This document shows positions 1 to 5,238 of a DNA stretch of 5,238 bases, piece after piece. This DNA comes from Nitrosospira multiformis (GTDB lineage Bacteria; Pseudomonadota; Gammaproteobacteria; Burkholderiales; UBA11063), in contig DYTA01000080.1 in NCBI GenBank assembly GCA_020726205.1, positions 1 to 5,238 of the forward strand, read 5' to 3'. The position numbers were made by a program, and so were the translations under genes. The first letter of the stretch is position 1. Each line of letters starts with the position of its first letter. Below the pieces are notes generated by a model. It saw nothing but the letters and a program-made list of their open reading frames with translations. It had not been told where the DNA came from and searched no databases.

Positions 1-317
1 TCATTTTTTAAACCATTATTAGCTTCATTTTTAATCGGTGATTTAGTTGCTGCTTGATTCATATCTTTATCAAAACCACCACCTTGAATCATAAACCCAG
101 GAATTACACGATGAAATATTTTATTACTATAAAAACCAGATTTTACATATTGCTCAAAATTAGCCACACTCAAAGGTGCTTTAGCATTGTTTAATTGAAT
201 ATCAATCACCCCAAAATTAGTATTAAGTTCGGCAATTGGATTTATACAAGATCCAGCAGCAAATGAGTTAGAGGCAAAACCGACGGTTGCAACTAAAGCT
301 AAAATAATTTTATTCAT
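1..317 (-). CDS. ppiA: Exported cyclophilin-type peptidyl-prolyl cis-trans isomerase (5' part; 3' end beyond the window)
   Basis: This enzyme catalyses cis-trans isomerisation of X-Pro peptide bonds and is expected to help fold envelope proteins in the periplasm. The 105 visible residues begin with a Sec signal peptide: a short basic start (MNK), a hydrophobic core [10 protein letters not shown] and a signal-peptidase I type site ending SFA at residues 18-20. The cyclophilin domain starts near residue 28 and contains [13 protein letters not shown] (68-80). In it R70, F75 and Q78 match the catalytic Arg55, Phe60 and Gln63 of human cyclophilin A. The ATG at 317-315 is preceded by a modest AGG about 11 bases upstream and by a good promoter, so the start is well supported. 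The C-terminal part of the domain lies left of the window. The signal peptide favours the periplasmic PpiA over cytosolic PpiB; the symbol rests on that and is less sure than the family. Confidence 0.93.
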   Translation of the reverse strand, partial: MNKIILALVATVGFASNSFAAGSCINPIAELNTNFGVIDIQLNNAKAPLSVANFEQYVKSGFYSNKIFHRVIPGFMIQGGGFDKDMNQAATKSPIKNEANNGLKN

Positions 318-361
318 AAGATTAATTACCTGTAAAAAGATTATCAAAAAACAACTTAATT

Positions 362-370
362 ATTATATCA
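362..370 (-). promoter_or_regulatory. Extended -10 promoter for the cyclophilin gene
   Basis: Read on the minus strand, 370 to 362 is TGATATAAT, a perfect TATAAT hexamer (367-362) preceded by the TGn extension. No good -35 hexamer lies at the usual 16-18 base spacing (TAATTT or similar), which is tolerable for an extended -10 promoter. Transcription would start around 355 and give a leader of about 38 bases before the ATG at 317. This is the only clear sigma-70 type promoter seen between genes here, so the cyclophilin gene can probably be expressed separately from the operon upstream of it. Confidence 0.6.
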
Positions 371-396
371 TATTAAAGTAACACAAATTATTACCA

Positions 397-1371
397 TCAT
401 TGATACTGAATGTATAACGGTTGTGGATCCAATTTCAAAATATCGAATGGAGTCATTAATTTACCGCCATACTTAGTATCATTATGATAAAATAGTTTAA
501 AGCCAGTATATTGCACAGGCTCTGGCACAATATAATTACGATATGTGCCACGCTTTAACTCTGGAGCTCCCCAACCATCCATATTCATAACAATTTGCAC
601 ATTTGGTCGTAATATAATTTTATTTGTATTAGTAACTCCTCGTTTAGTAAAACGATGAATTACTAAAATCTTGGGTGATAAATTATATTTAGTCGTTATC
701 TCTTGTAAATAATTGCTCACATAGTTAACATCACTAGCATCATACGTACCTATTTTTGTTCCTGGTTTTGCTTTACTACTAATTAAATTAAACTCAGGAT
801 CAATTCCCAAGTGCACATCTGAATTTTTTAGTATCCATTCAAATCTTGGTAACAAAGATTTTATATCATCATGCCTTGGTTGCAAGTCAATAAAAAATAA
901 TGCGTGATTTTTTTGAGCTAAAACATATTCTTGTTCAATAATTTTATCAGGCATAATCATACGATATTTTTTGGCTGTGCCAGGGGTACTTTGCGCTACA
1001 GTTGCAATGAGATGTAACGCAGAAATAGCTGGAACATTAGGATCTGCTTGATTCCACTGCTTAACCTCTAAATTGAGTTTTTTAATCATTACTTTTGATT
1101 CATACTCTCCCAACACCCCCATTTTTTTTGATAATGGGTTACCATAATAAGCAATAATTCTATGAGATGGTAAGAGTCCAGATTCAGGTTTCATCAATGG
1201 ATTAACATCATCTAATATTACAGTAGATTCATAATTAACTTTAGTTAATTGAGACTCTAACAGTAAATTTATTTTATGTTCAACGTGTGAGTCTTTACAC
1301 CCGACTAAAACACATAATAATGGAAGGTATAACCAAAGTTTTAATTTATCGATAACTACGTTTATGGTCAT
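397..1371 (-). CDS. Lipoprotein of unknown function, probable TIM-barrel (glycoside hydrolase-like) fold
   Basis: Function is not known. The 324-residue protein starts with a lipoprotein signal: lysines at 9 and 11, a hydrophobic stretch LWLYLPLLCVL and lipobox LVGC with the acylated cysteine at 25, so it should be membrane-anchored and face the periplasm or cell surface. After a linker come regularly spaced strand-like segments ending in polar or acidic residues: IIAYYG (72-77), LIATVAQ (121-127), FFIDLQP (159-165), HLGIDPEF (187-194), LVIHRF (236-241), MNMDGWG (262-268) and FKLFYHND (291-298). This pattern suggests a (beta/alpha)8 barrel, and D191/E193 or D265 are candidate active-site acids. 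I recall similar uncharacterised proteins, notably in actinobacteria, with the same blocks and a YQ-type C-terminus. The open frame extends up to 1461, but ATG 1371 was chosen because it places the lipobox at a normal distance; earlier starts would add a second hydrophobic segment and lack a Shine-Dalgarno. The chosen ATG also has only a weak one (AAGAG almost abutting), and the gene overlaps the preceding one by 26 bp, so coupling is likely. Confidence 0.75.
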   Translation of the reverse strand: MTINVVIDKLKLWLYLPLLCVLVGCKDSHVEHKINLLLESQLTKVNYESTVILDDVNPLMKPESGLLPSHRIIAYYGNPLSKKMGVLGEYESKVMIKKLNLEVKQWNQADPNVPAISALHLIATVAQSTPGTAKKYRMIMPDKIIEQEYVLAQKNHALFFIDLQPRHDDIKSLLPRFEWILKNSDVHLGIDPEFNLISSKAKPGTKIGTYDASDVNYVSNYLQEITTKYNLSPKILVIHRFTKRGVTNTNKIILRPNVQIVMNMDGWGAPELKRGTYRNYIVPEPVQYTGFKLFYHNDTKYGGKLMTPFDILKLDPQPLYIQYQ

Positions 1372-2140
1372 ACTCTTGAGCAGCTTGAATAAAAGCAGTA
1401 AATAAATAGTTATGTTCATTATATTGCTTACAAGAACGCTCTGGATGCCCTTGCATACCAATCATAAAATGCTCAGGATCTCTGCTTTCAACTACTTCAA
1501 TTAGTCCATCTTTGGCAAAACCTGTAGCAATTAAATCGCTTCCTAAGTTTTTTATCCCTTGATGATGAATTGAACAAGTAAAAAAACAAGTTGAACCAAA
1601 AACTTCATGAGCATGTGAATTTTTTTGAATCAAAATTTCGTGATCTGGAATGGTTTCATTAGGAAGTATAGTATGTAAAACATCTTGGATAGGAATTTCT
1701 TGATGTAAACTGCCACCCTCTGCCACATTAATTAATTGATATCCTCGACAAATACCAAGAACAGGTAATTTACGCTTCTTCGCTGCACGATATAGTTCAA
1801 TTTCAAATAGGTCTCTTTCTGGATTTGGCTTATCACGTAATGGTCGCTTATACGGAATACCTGAATCAAGAATATCTTCACAATAATCTATTTGACAATG
1901 TTCACCATAAAAGTGTGGGTCAACATCTTGACCACCAATAAATAATATTCCATCAAGGCGATCAATAAAATGATCAGTATCTTCATGATCAATTTTATAA
2001 TTTATAATTAGAGGTATTCCTCCTTTTTCAAGAATTGCCCCAACATAATTTGCCCGAACAAAAACAAACTCGTCACTACTATTACTTAATGCACTAATGC
2101 TTTCAAAATTTGACGTTATCCCGATTAATGGCTTGCGCAC
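1346..2140 (-). CDS. Peptidase C26 / gamma-glutamyl hydrolase family (PuuD-like class I amidotransferase fold)
   Basis: Members of this family hydrolyse gamma-glutamyl amide bonds, for example PuuD on gamma-glutamyl-GABA or folylpolyglutamate hydrolase on folate tails, and act in the cytoplasm. The 264-residue protein has the expected landmarks: GITSN near the N-terminus, GGQDVDP (69-75), the nucleophile elbow LGICRGYQLINV with Cys131, the SIHHQ motif (190-194), and GMQGHPE with His232 and Glu234 completing a Cys-His-Glu triad. All catalytic residues are present, so it should be active. Between the YGE at 78-80 and the conserved RD at 109-110 there is a somewhat long segment (two cysteines, several prolines) that could shape substrate choice. 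The start is GTG (2140-2138), supported by GAGG six bases upstream. It follows metF by 32 bp and overlaps the lipoprotein gene. The exact substrate cannot be read from sequence; gamma-glutamyl polyamine/GABA derivatives, folate polyglutamates or another gamma-glutamyl amide are all possible. Confidence 0.88.
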   Translation of the reverse strand: MRKPLIGITSNFESISALSNSSDEFVFVRANYVGAILEKGGIPLIINYKIDHEDTDHFIDRLDGILFIGGQDVDPHFYGEHCQIDYCEDILDSGIPYKRPLRDKPNPERDLFEIELYRAAKKRKLPVLGICRGYQLINVAEGGSLHQEIPIQDVLHTILPNETIPDHEILIQKNSHAHEVFGSTCFFTCSIHHQGIKNLGSDLIATGFAKDGLIEVVESRDPEHFMIGMQGHPERSCKQYNEHNYLFTAFIQAAQEYDHKRSYR

Positions 2141-2146
2141 TTTACA

Positions 2147-2150
2147 CCTC
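2147..2150 (-). promoter_or_regulatory. Ribosome binding site that fixes a GTG start for the C26 hydrolase gene
   Basis: On the minus strand GAGG at 2150-2147 is followed by six bases and then GTG at 2140. This is a canonical Shine-Dalgarno spacing and is the reason for accepting the non-ATG start of the hydrolase gene. Confidence 0.7.
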
Positions 2151-2172
2151 AGCTTTTTGTATTTTATTAGAT

Positions 2173-3117
2173 TTATTTATATTGGTTTATTATTTCCAAT
2201 ACATTTTTTACATCATTCATTAAAAAGAAATGAATACACGGTACACCTGCGGCAATTAACTCATCAACTTGGCTCTTTGCCCAATCTTTGCCGATTTGCA
2301 CAGCATGTTCTGGATTAGATAATAATTGAGTAACTAATTCATGCGGTAAATCGAGATGAAACAGACGAGGCAAACTATGAACCTGACTCGCTGACTTCAA
2401 AACTTTTATTCCTGGAATAATAGGTACTGTAATTCCAGCATCTCGACAACTCTTAACAAAAGAAAAATATTTTTCATTATCAAAAAACATTTGCGTAACA
2501 ATGTACTCCGCTCCAGCCGCTATTTTTTGTTTGAGATAATCTAAATTGAGTTCTAAATTTGCAGCTTCAAAATGTTTTTCTGGATATCCTGCAACACCAA
2601 TACAAAAATTCATCGGTGGATATTCTGTATCATCCAAAAATTTTCCTGAACGCATTTTATGCACTTGCTGAACTAAATCAACCGCATGTTTATTGGTAGT
2701 ATCTAAACCTACGTTTTGACGTTTATAATTTAGATTATCTCCTTTTAGAGCTAATATATTTTCAATTCCCATATAGTTTAACTCTATCAAAGCGTCTTCT
2801 GTTTCTTGCTGAGAAAATCCTTGACATAAAACATGAGCAACTGCGTCTATCCCATATTTATTTTGAATTACACCACAAATCCCCATTGTCCCAGGGCGTT
2901 TTTTATGTACACGTTTTACAATTGAACCATCGCTCTTTTCAACATATAATAATGATGACGCATGTGTCGTAACATTAATCCATTTAGGATCATATGGTAT
3001 TAATTGTTCAATAACTGTAAATATTTCTTGTATTGAAGTTGACTCTCTTAGTGGAGGAACCAACTCAAAACTAAATAATGTTTTTGTTGCTTGCTGTATG
3101 TGTTCTATTACACGCAT
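2173..3117 (-). CDS. metF: Methylenetetrahydrofolate reductase MetF, Bacteroidota-like form
   Basis: MetF is a cytoplasmic FAD enzyme that reduces 5,10-methylene-THF to 5-methyl-THF, the methyl donor for methionine synthesis. The 314-residue protein has the family's landmarks on a TIM barrel: FSFELVPP (15-22) with Glu18 as the equivalent of E. coli Glu28, VTTHA (49-53), ALKGD (123-127) whose Asp127 matches E. coli Asp120 near the flavin, AGYPE (176-180), TQMFFD (208-213) and IPGI (234-237). The blocks WINVTTHAS, KKRPGT, GICGVIQNKYGID, LCQGFSQQETEDALIELNY and a C-terminal GVPCIHFF are, from memory, typical of Bacteroidota MetF rather than of the E. coli enzyme (which has VSVTYGANSG and HFYTLNRAE). 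The ATG at 3117 overlaps the end of the PAP2 gene by 10 bp, with AGAAG eight bases upstream, indicating translational coupling. No riboswitch or Met box is possible in so tight a junction, so control must come from an upstream promoter. Confidence 0.95.
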   Translation of the reverse strand: MRVIEHIQQATKTLFSFELVPPLRESTSIQEIFTVIEQLIPYDPKWINVTTHASSLLYVEKSDGSIVKRVHKKRPGTMGICGVIQNKYGIDAVAHVLCQGFSQQETEDALIELNYMGIENILALKGDNLNYKRQNVGLDTTNKHAVDLVQQVHKMRSGKFLDDTEYPPMNFCIGVAGYPEKHFEAANLELNLDYLKQKIAAGAEYIVTQMFFDNEKYFSFVKSCRDAGITVPIIPGIKVLKSASQVHSLPRLFHLDLPHELVTQLLSNPEHAVQIGKDWAKSQVDELIAAGVPCIHFFLMNDVKNVLEIINQYK

Positions 3118-3779
3118 GATGATTTCTTCTTAAAGCAAAACTTACGTAAGTCAACTGCAAAACAAATTTTAACTAAAATATAACCAATTATTCCACTAGT
3201 TAAAACATCTAAAGGCCAATGCCAGCCAGTACAAATTCTTGCTAAAGCAGTCAAAATAACCAATAATAACATTAAAAATTGTAAACCACGTTTATTACTA
3301 AAAAATAATACATTCAAACTAAATGCAAAAATTGCCATATTACCAGTATGACCAGAAGGAAAAGATAAATATGCTGACTTTACTGAATCTTCATATTTAT
3401 TTAACCAGTAAAAACTATCTGTAGGCAATGCAATATACGGTCTAGCCTCACCAATTAAATGTTTTAAAGTAGCAAAAACTACAAAATAAGCTATAATAGT
3501 TAAAACCACATTTGGCAGTAAATCTCGGCGCTTAAAATATGTTAAGCTAATTAAAATTATAGGGACTAATAAAAATTTAGAATAACTAAAAAAATTAAAT
3601 AATAGCCAAAACCAATTTGGTAATAAATCATGTTGAGCATTAATTGCTAGAAACAGCGAATGGTTACTACCAGAGACTAAAATAGTTAATGAGCTTAGTA
3701 TTGCAATTACCAAAATTACTAAACTATGACGTTGAAGTTTAATTTCTGAAGATGATGGTGTTTGTATAGTTTTATTCAT
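3108..3779 (-). CDS. PAP2-family integral membrane phosphatase
   Basis: PAP2 (type 2 phosphatidic acid phosphatase) proteins dephosphorylate lipid phosphates or diphosphates in the inner membrane through a phosphohistidine intermediate. This 223-residue protein carries the full three-part signature: K106-x6-R113-P114 (KHLIGEARP), PSGH (141-144), and R181...H187...D191 in ARICTGWHWPLD, with H187 as the expected nucleophile and H144 as the general acid. Hydrophobic segments at about 19-37, 58-80, 89-105, 147-160, 166-180 and 193-208 give a six-helix topology with the active site on one membrane face. The C-terminus is basic (KFCFKKKSS). Substrate cannot be told: undecaprenyl diphosphate, phosphatidylglycerophosphate or lipid A phosphate are all handled by relatives. 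The ATG at 3779 has AAGGA nine bases upstream; a 25 bp gap separates it from prmC and it overlaps metF by 10 bp, so it is an internal operon gene. Confidence 0.92.
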   Translation of the reverse strand: MNKTIQTPSSSEIKLQRHSLVILVIAILSSLTILVSGSNHSLFLAINAQHDLLPNWFWLLFNFFSYSKFLLVPIILISLTYFKRRDLLPNVVLTIIAYFVVFATLKHLIGEARPYIALPTDSFYWLNKYEDSVKSAYLSFPSGHTGNMAIFAFSLNVLFFSNKRGLQFLMLLLVILTALARICTGWHWPLDVLTSGIIGYILVKICFAVDLRKFCFKKKSSCV

Positions 3780-3804
3780 ATATTTTATTCCTTATTTTAA
3801 TAAT

Positions 3805-4626
3805 TTATTTCTTTTGTCCAAGCGTGACACGATCTAATCCAGCATAATCTTTTAAAGTTGTAATACAGGTAAAATTATTAGCTTTAAACAATAATTGAAC
3901 TTCTTTAGATTGATTATAACCATGCTCAACCAATAACCAACCATCAACCTCCAAACAACTCCAAGATTGTTGCACAATTAATCTAAAACAACTAAGACCA
4001 TCACTAAAATCAGTCAAAGCTTGCTGAGGCTCAAATTGTAGTTGTTTTAAATGCTCATCATTGCCCTCAATATATGGTGGATTACTCACAATAATGTCAA
4101 ACTTTTGTTTAATACCAAGTAACCAATCATTCTGGATAAATGTAACATCTGCATTTAAGTTGTTGGCATTTTTAATAGCAACGGCTAAGGTATCATCAAA
4201 TCTATCAATTGCGCTTACTTGCAAATCATTTCGCTCTAACTTACAGCTAATGGCAATACAACCACTACCAGTACCTAAGTCAATAATTTTAGCATTTGGC
4301 TTAGCTAATTCAATTACTTTAGCAACTAATATTTCAGTTTCTGGACGAGGTATAAGAGTATCCACAGTTACCTGAAATACATAAGAGTAAAACTCTCGAT
4401 GACCAACTATATATGCAATTGGTTCACCTGATAACGCACGCTGAAAATAATTTTGATAACGCATAAATTGTTCAATATTTAATTCATAATCATCACGTGC
4501 AATTAATTGAGCATGACTAAACCCAGTTACAATACTCAGTAAAATTCGATTATCTAGCCTTGGAATAAGTAATGTTTTTAATAAATCTCTAATACTAAGA
4601 CTTTCAAACCCCACTACAGACTCCAT
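3805..4626 (-). CDS. prmC: Peptide chain release factor N5-glutamine methyltransferase PrmC (HemK)
   Basis: PrmC uses S-adenosylmethionine to methylate the glutamine of the GGQ motif in release factors RF1 and RF2, which promotes peptide release at stop codons. Counting from the ATG at 4626, the 273-residue protein has the N-terminal helical release-factor-binding domain ending in [13 protein letters not shown] (67-79), the IPRPETE motif (92-98), SAM motif [11 protein letters not shown] (116-125), and the catalytic NPPY (182-185) that binds the target glutamine. Near the C-terminus [11 protein letters not shown] and AGLDRVTLG resemble betaproteobacterial PrmC as I remember it. Start choice is open: the ATG at 4626 has AAAGG directly abutting it, whereas an in-frame GTG at 4614, four codons in, has GGAG at the ideal six-base distance. 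Either start overlaps the acetyltransferase gene (23 or 11 bp). In many proteobacteria prmC follows prfA; here a sugar acetyltransferase gene precedes it instead. Confidence 0.95.
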   Translation of the reverse strand: MESVVGFESLSIRDLLKTLLIPRLDNRILLSIVTGFSHAQLIARDDYELNIEQFMRYQNYFQRALSGEPIAYIVGHREFYSYVFQVTVDTLIPRPETEILVAKVIELAKPNAKIIDLGTGSGCIAISCKLERNDLQVSAIDRFDDTLAVAIKNANNLNADVTFIQNDWLLGIKQKFDIIVSNPPYIEGNDEHLKQLQFEPQQALTDFSDGLSCFRLIVQQSWSCLEVDGWLLVEHGYNQSKEVQLLFKANNFTCITTLKDYAGLDRVTLGQKK

Positions 4627-5170
4627 CCTTTAATTGATACTCATGCTGACATTGCGAACAATGAGCTTTATTATTATTAAAATTTAATTTATTACCACAT
4701 TGACACATCCACCCAATTTGCTTAGCAGGAACACCCACTATCATTGCATAAGCAGGAACATCTTTATTAACCACTGAACCAGCACCAATAAATGCATATT
4801 CACCAATCGTATTTCCACAAACTATCGTAGCGTTTGCACCAATCGTAGCTCCTTTTTTTACAATAGTTTTACGATACTCGTGTTTACGCGTTACGTGACT
4901 GCGAGGGTTAAATACATTGGTAAACACCATGGATGGACCACAAAAAACATCATCTTCTAAATAAACTGAGTCATAAACAGATACATTATTTTGTATCTTT
5001 ACATTATTCCCAATTTTTACATCATTTCCGATAAATACGTTTTGTCCCAATGAACACCGCTCACCAATTTGCGCACCACCACAGACATGGGTAAAATGCC
5101 AAATTCGCGTTTCATTTCCAATTTGCGCACCATCATCAACTATTGCTGAAATATGAGCTTGATAAATCAT
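4604..5170 (-). CDS. wbpD: WbpD/WlbB-like UDP-aminosugar N-acetyltransferase (left-handed beta-helix)
   Basis: WbpD/WlbB uses acetyl-CoA to acetylate the 3-amino group of UDP-2-acetamido-3-amino-2,3-dideoxy-glucuronate, a step toward UDP-ManNAc3NAcA used in O-antigen and other surface glycans. The 188-residue protein shows hexapeptide repeats from about 8 to 70 ([26 protein letters not shown]) and 107-135 ([25 protein letters not shown]), then [10 protein letters not shown]. The family hallmark [16 protein letters not shown] at 59-74 and [15 protein letters not shown] at 77-91 are present; N85 probably matches the active-site Asn described in WlbB. After the helix comes a small four-cysteine module, CQC at 156-158 and CSQC at 171-174, likely a zinc ribbon. 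The ATG at 5170 has GAGG seven bases upstream and directly follows the stop codon of the preceding gene. The other Wbp enzymes are not in the window, so the exact sugar is inferred; a related 3- or 4-amino sugar substrate is possible. Confidence 0.87.
   Translation of the reverse strand: MIYQAHISAIVDDGAQIGNETRIWHFTHVCGGAQIGERCSLGQNVFIGNDVKIGNNVKIQNNVSVYDSVYLEDDVFCGPSMVFTNVFNPRSHVTRKHEYRKTIVKKGATIGANATIVCGNTIGEYAFIGAGSVVNKDVPAYAMIVGVPAKQIGWMCQCGNKLNFNNNKAHCSQCQHEYQLKDGVCSGV
4621..4624 (-). promoter_or_regulatory. Ribosome binding site favouring a GTG start at 4614 for prmC
   Basis: On the minus strand GGAG at 4624-4621 is followed by TCTGTA and then GTG at 4614-4612, in the prmC frame. This is better placed than the AAAGG that touches the upstream ATG at 4626. 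If used, PrmC would be 269 residues, beginning at the codon before [11 protein letters not shown]. Confidence 0.45.
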
Positions 5171-5238
5171 TTATAAACCTCTATATTGTAAAATATATAA
5201 TGCAATGGATAAATACATTGATACAGCAGCAGCCAAAA
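5171..5238 (-). CDS. C-terminal end of a probable membrane protein (partial)
   Basis: Reading in from the right edge on the minus strand, one frame stays open for 21 codons and stops at TAA (5173-5171), directly before the acetyltransferase ATG. The peptide is strongly hydrophobic, with AAAVSMYLSIALYIL followed by the short polar tail QYRGL, as expected for the last transmembrane helix of an inner-membrane protein. The acetyltransferase Shine-Dalgarno GAGG (5181-5178) lies inside this frame, which is typical of coupled operon genes. Given the neighbour, a polysaccharide flippase, polymerase or other glycan membrane protein would be natural, but 21 residues cannot identify the family. Confidence 0.55.
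   Translation of the reverse strand, partial: LAAAVSMYLSIALYILQYRGL

Noticed and set aside
318..396. Intrinsic terminator between the lipoprotein and cyclophilin genes
   Set aside because: Only short T runs are present; I found no GC-containing stem preceding them. The region is better explained by the extended -10 promoter.
1372..1461. N-terminal extension of the lipoprotein open frame into the C26 gene
   Set aside because: The extra 30 residues would put a second hydrophobic segment ahead of the lipobox and overlap the conserved end of the C26 gene by 116 bp. The ATG at 1419 has no Shine-Dalgarno.
2097..2318. Plus-strand open frame of 73 codons
   Set aside because: It lies antisense across the metF 3' end and the start of the C26 gene, has no plausible Shine-Dalgarno or known motif, and its composition is explained by the minus-strand genes.
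3118..3140. Methionine- or SAM-responsive leader before metF
   Set aside because: metF overlaps the upstream gene by 10 bp, leaving no non-coding leader for a riboswitch or operator.
4061..4375. Plus-strand open frame of 104 codons
   Set aside because: It is fully antisense to the conserved catalytic domain of PrmC (NPPY and SAM motif), so it is a shadow frame.
1..5238. tRNA or rRNA genes, CRISPR repeats, insertion sequences, inverted repeats or attachment sites
   Set aside because: Reading both strands showed no clover-leaf segment, no regularly spaced repeats and no transposase or integrase motif; the window is almost wholly coding.

Overview
The window is an AT-rich stretch of a Gram-negative bacterial chromosome in which every supported gene lies on the minus strand. 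From high to low coordinate (the direction of transcription) it holds: the tail of a membrane protein; a left-handed beta-helix sugar N-acetyltransferase (WbpD/WlbB type); the release-factor glutamine methyltransferase PrmC; a PAP2-family membrane phosphatase; methylenetetrahydrofolate reductase MetF; a class I glutamine-amidotransferase-like peptidase of family C26; a lipoprotein of unknown function; and, cut off by the left edge, an exported cyclophilin-type peptidyl-prolyl isomerase. No RNA gene, mobile element, CRISPR array or long non-coding stretch was seen.

Organism: an exported cyclophilin, a lipobox protein and a UDP-aminosugar acetyltransferase fit a proteobacterium. The PrmC C-terminal half ([11 protein letters not shown] and AGLDRVTLG) resembles, from memory, betaproteobacterial and particularly Neisseria-type PrmC, so a low-GC betaproteobacterium is my best guess. 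This is inference and was not checked by a search. MetF stands apart because it looks like the Bacteroidota form of the enzyme.

Layout: from 5238 down to 397 the genes are packed head to tail. Junctions are a stop codon directly abutting the next start (5171/5170), an 11 or 23 bp overlap (4604), a 25 bp gap (3780-3804), a 10 bp overlap (3108-3117), a 32 bp gap (2141-2172) and a 26 bp overlap (1346-1371). This is the geometry of a single translationally coupled operon. Only the last gap (318-396) looks regulatory: it carries an extended -10 promoter that should drive the cyclophilin gene independently.

Function: the genes do not form one obvious pathway. The acetyltransferase, the upstream membrane protein and possibly the PAP2 phosphatase point to cell-surface polysaccharide and lipid-carrier metabolism. 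PrmC and MetF are housekeeping (translation termination, one-carbon/methionine supply). The C26 hydrolase next to MetF could act on gamma-glutamyl compounds, and the lipoprotein belongs to a conserved but uncharacterised family with a probable TIM-barrel core. I found no convincing new defence or mobile system. The items most worth a second look are the lipoprotein, the Bacteroidota-like MetF and the MetF/C26 pairing.
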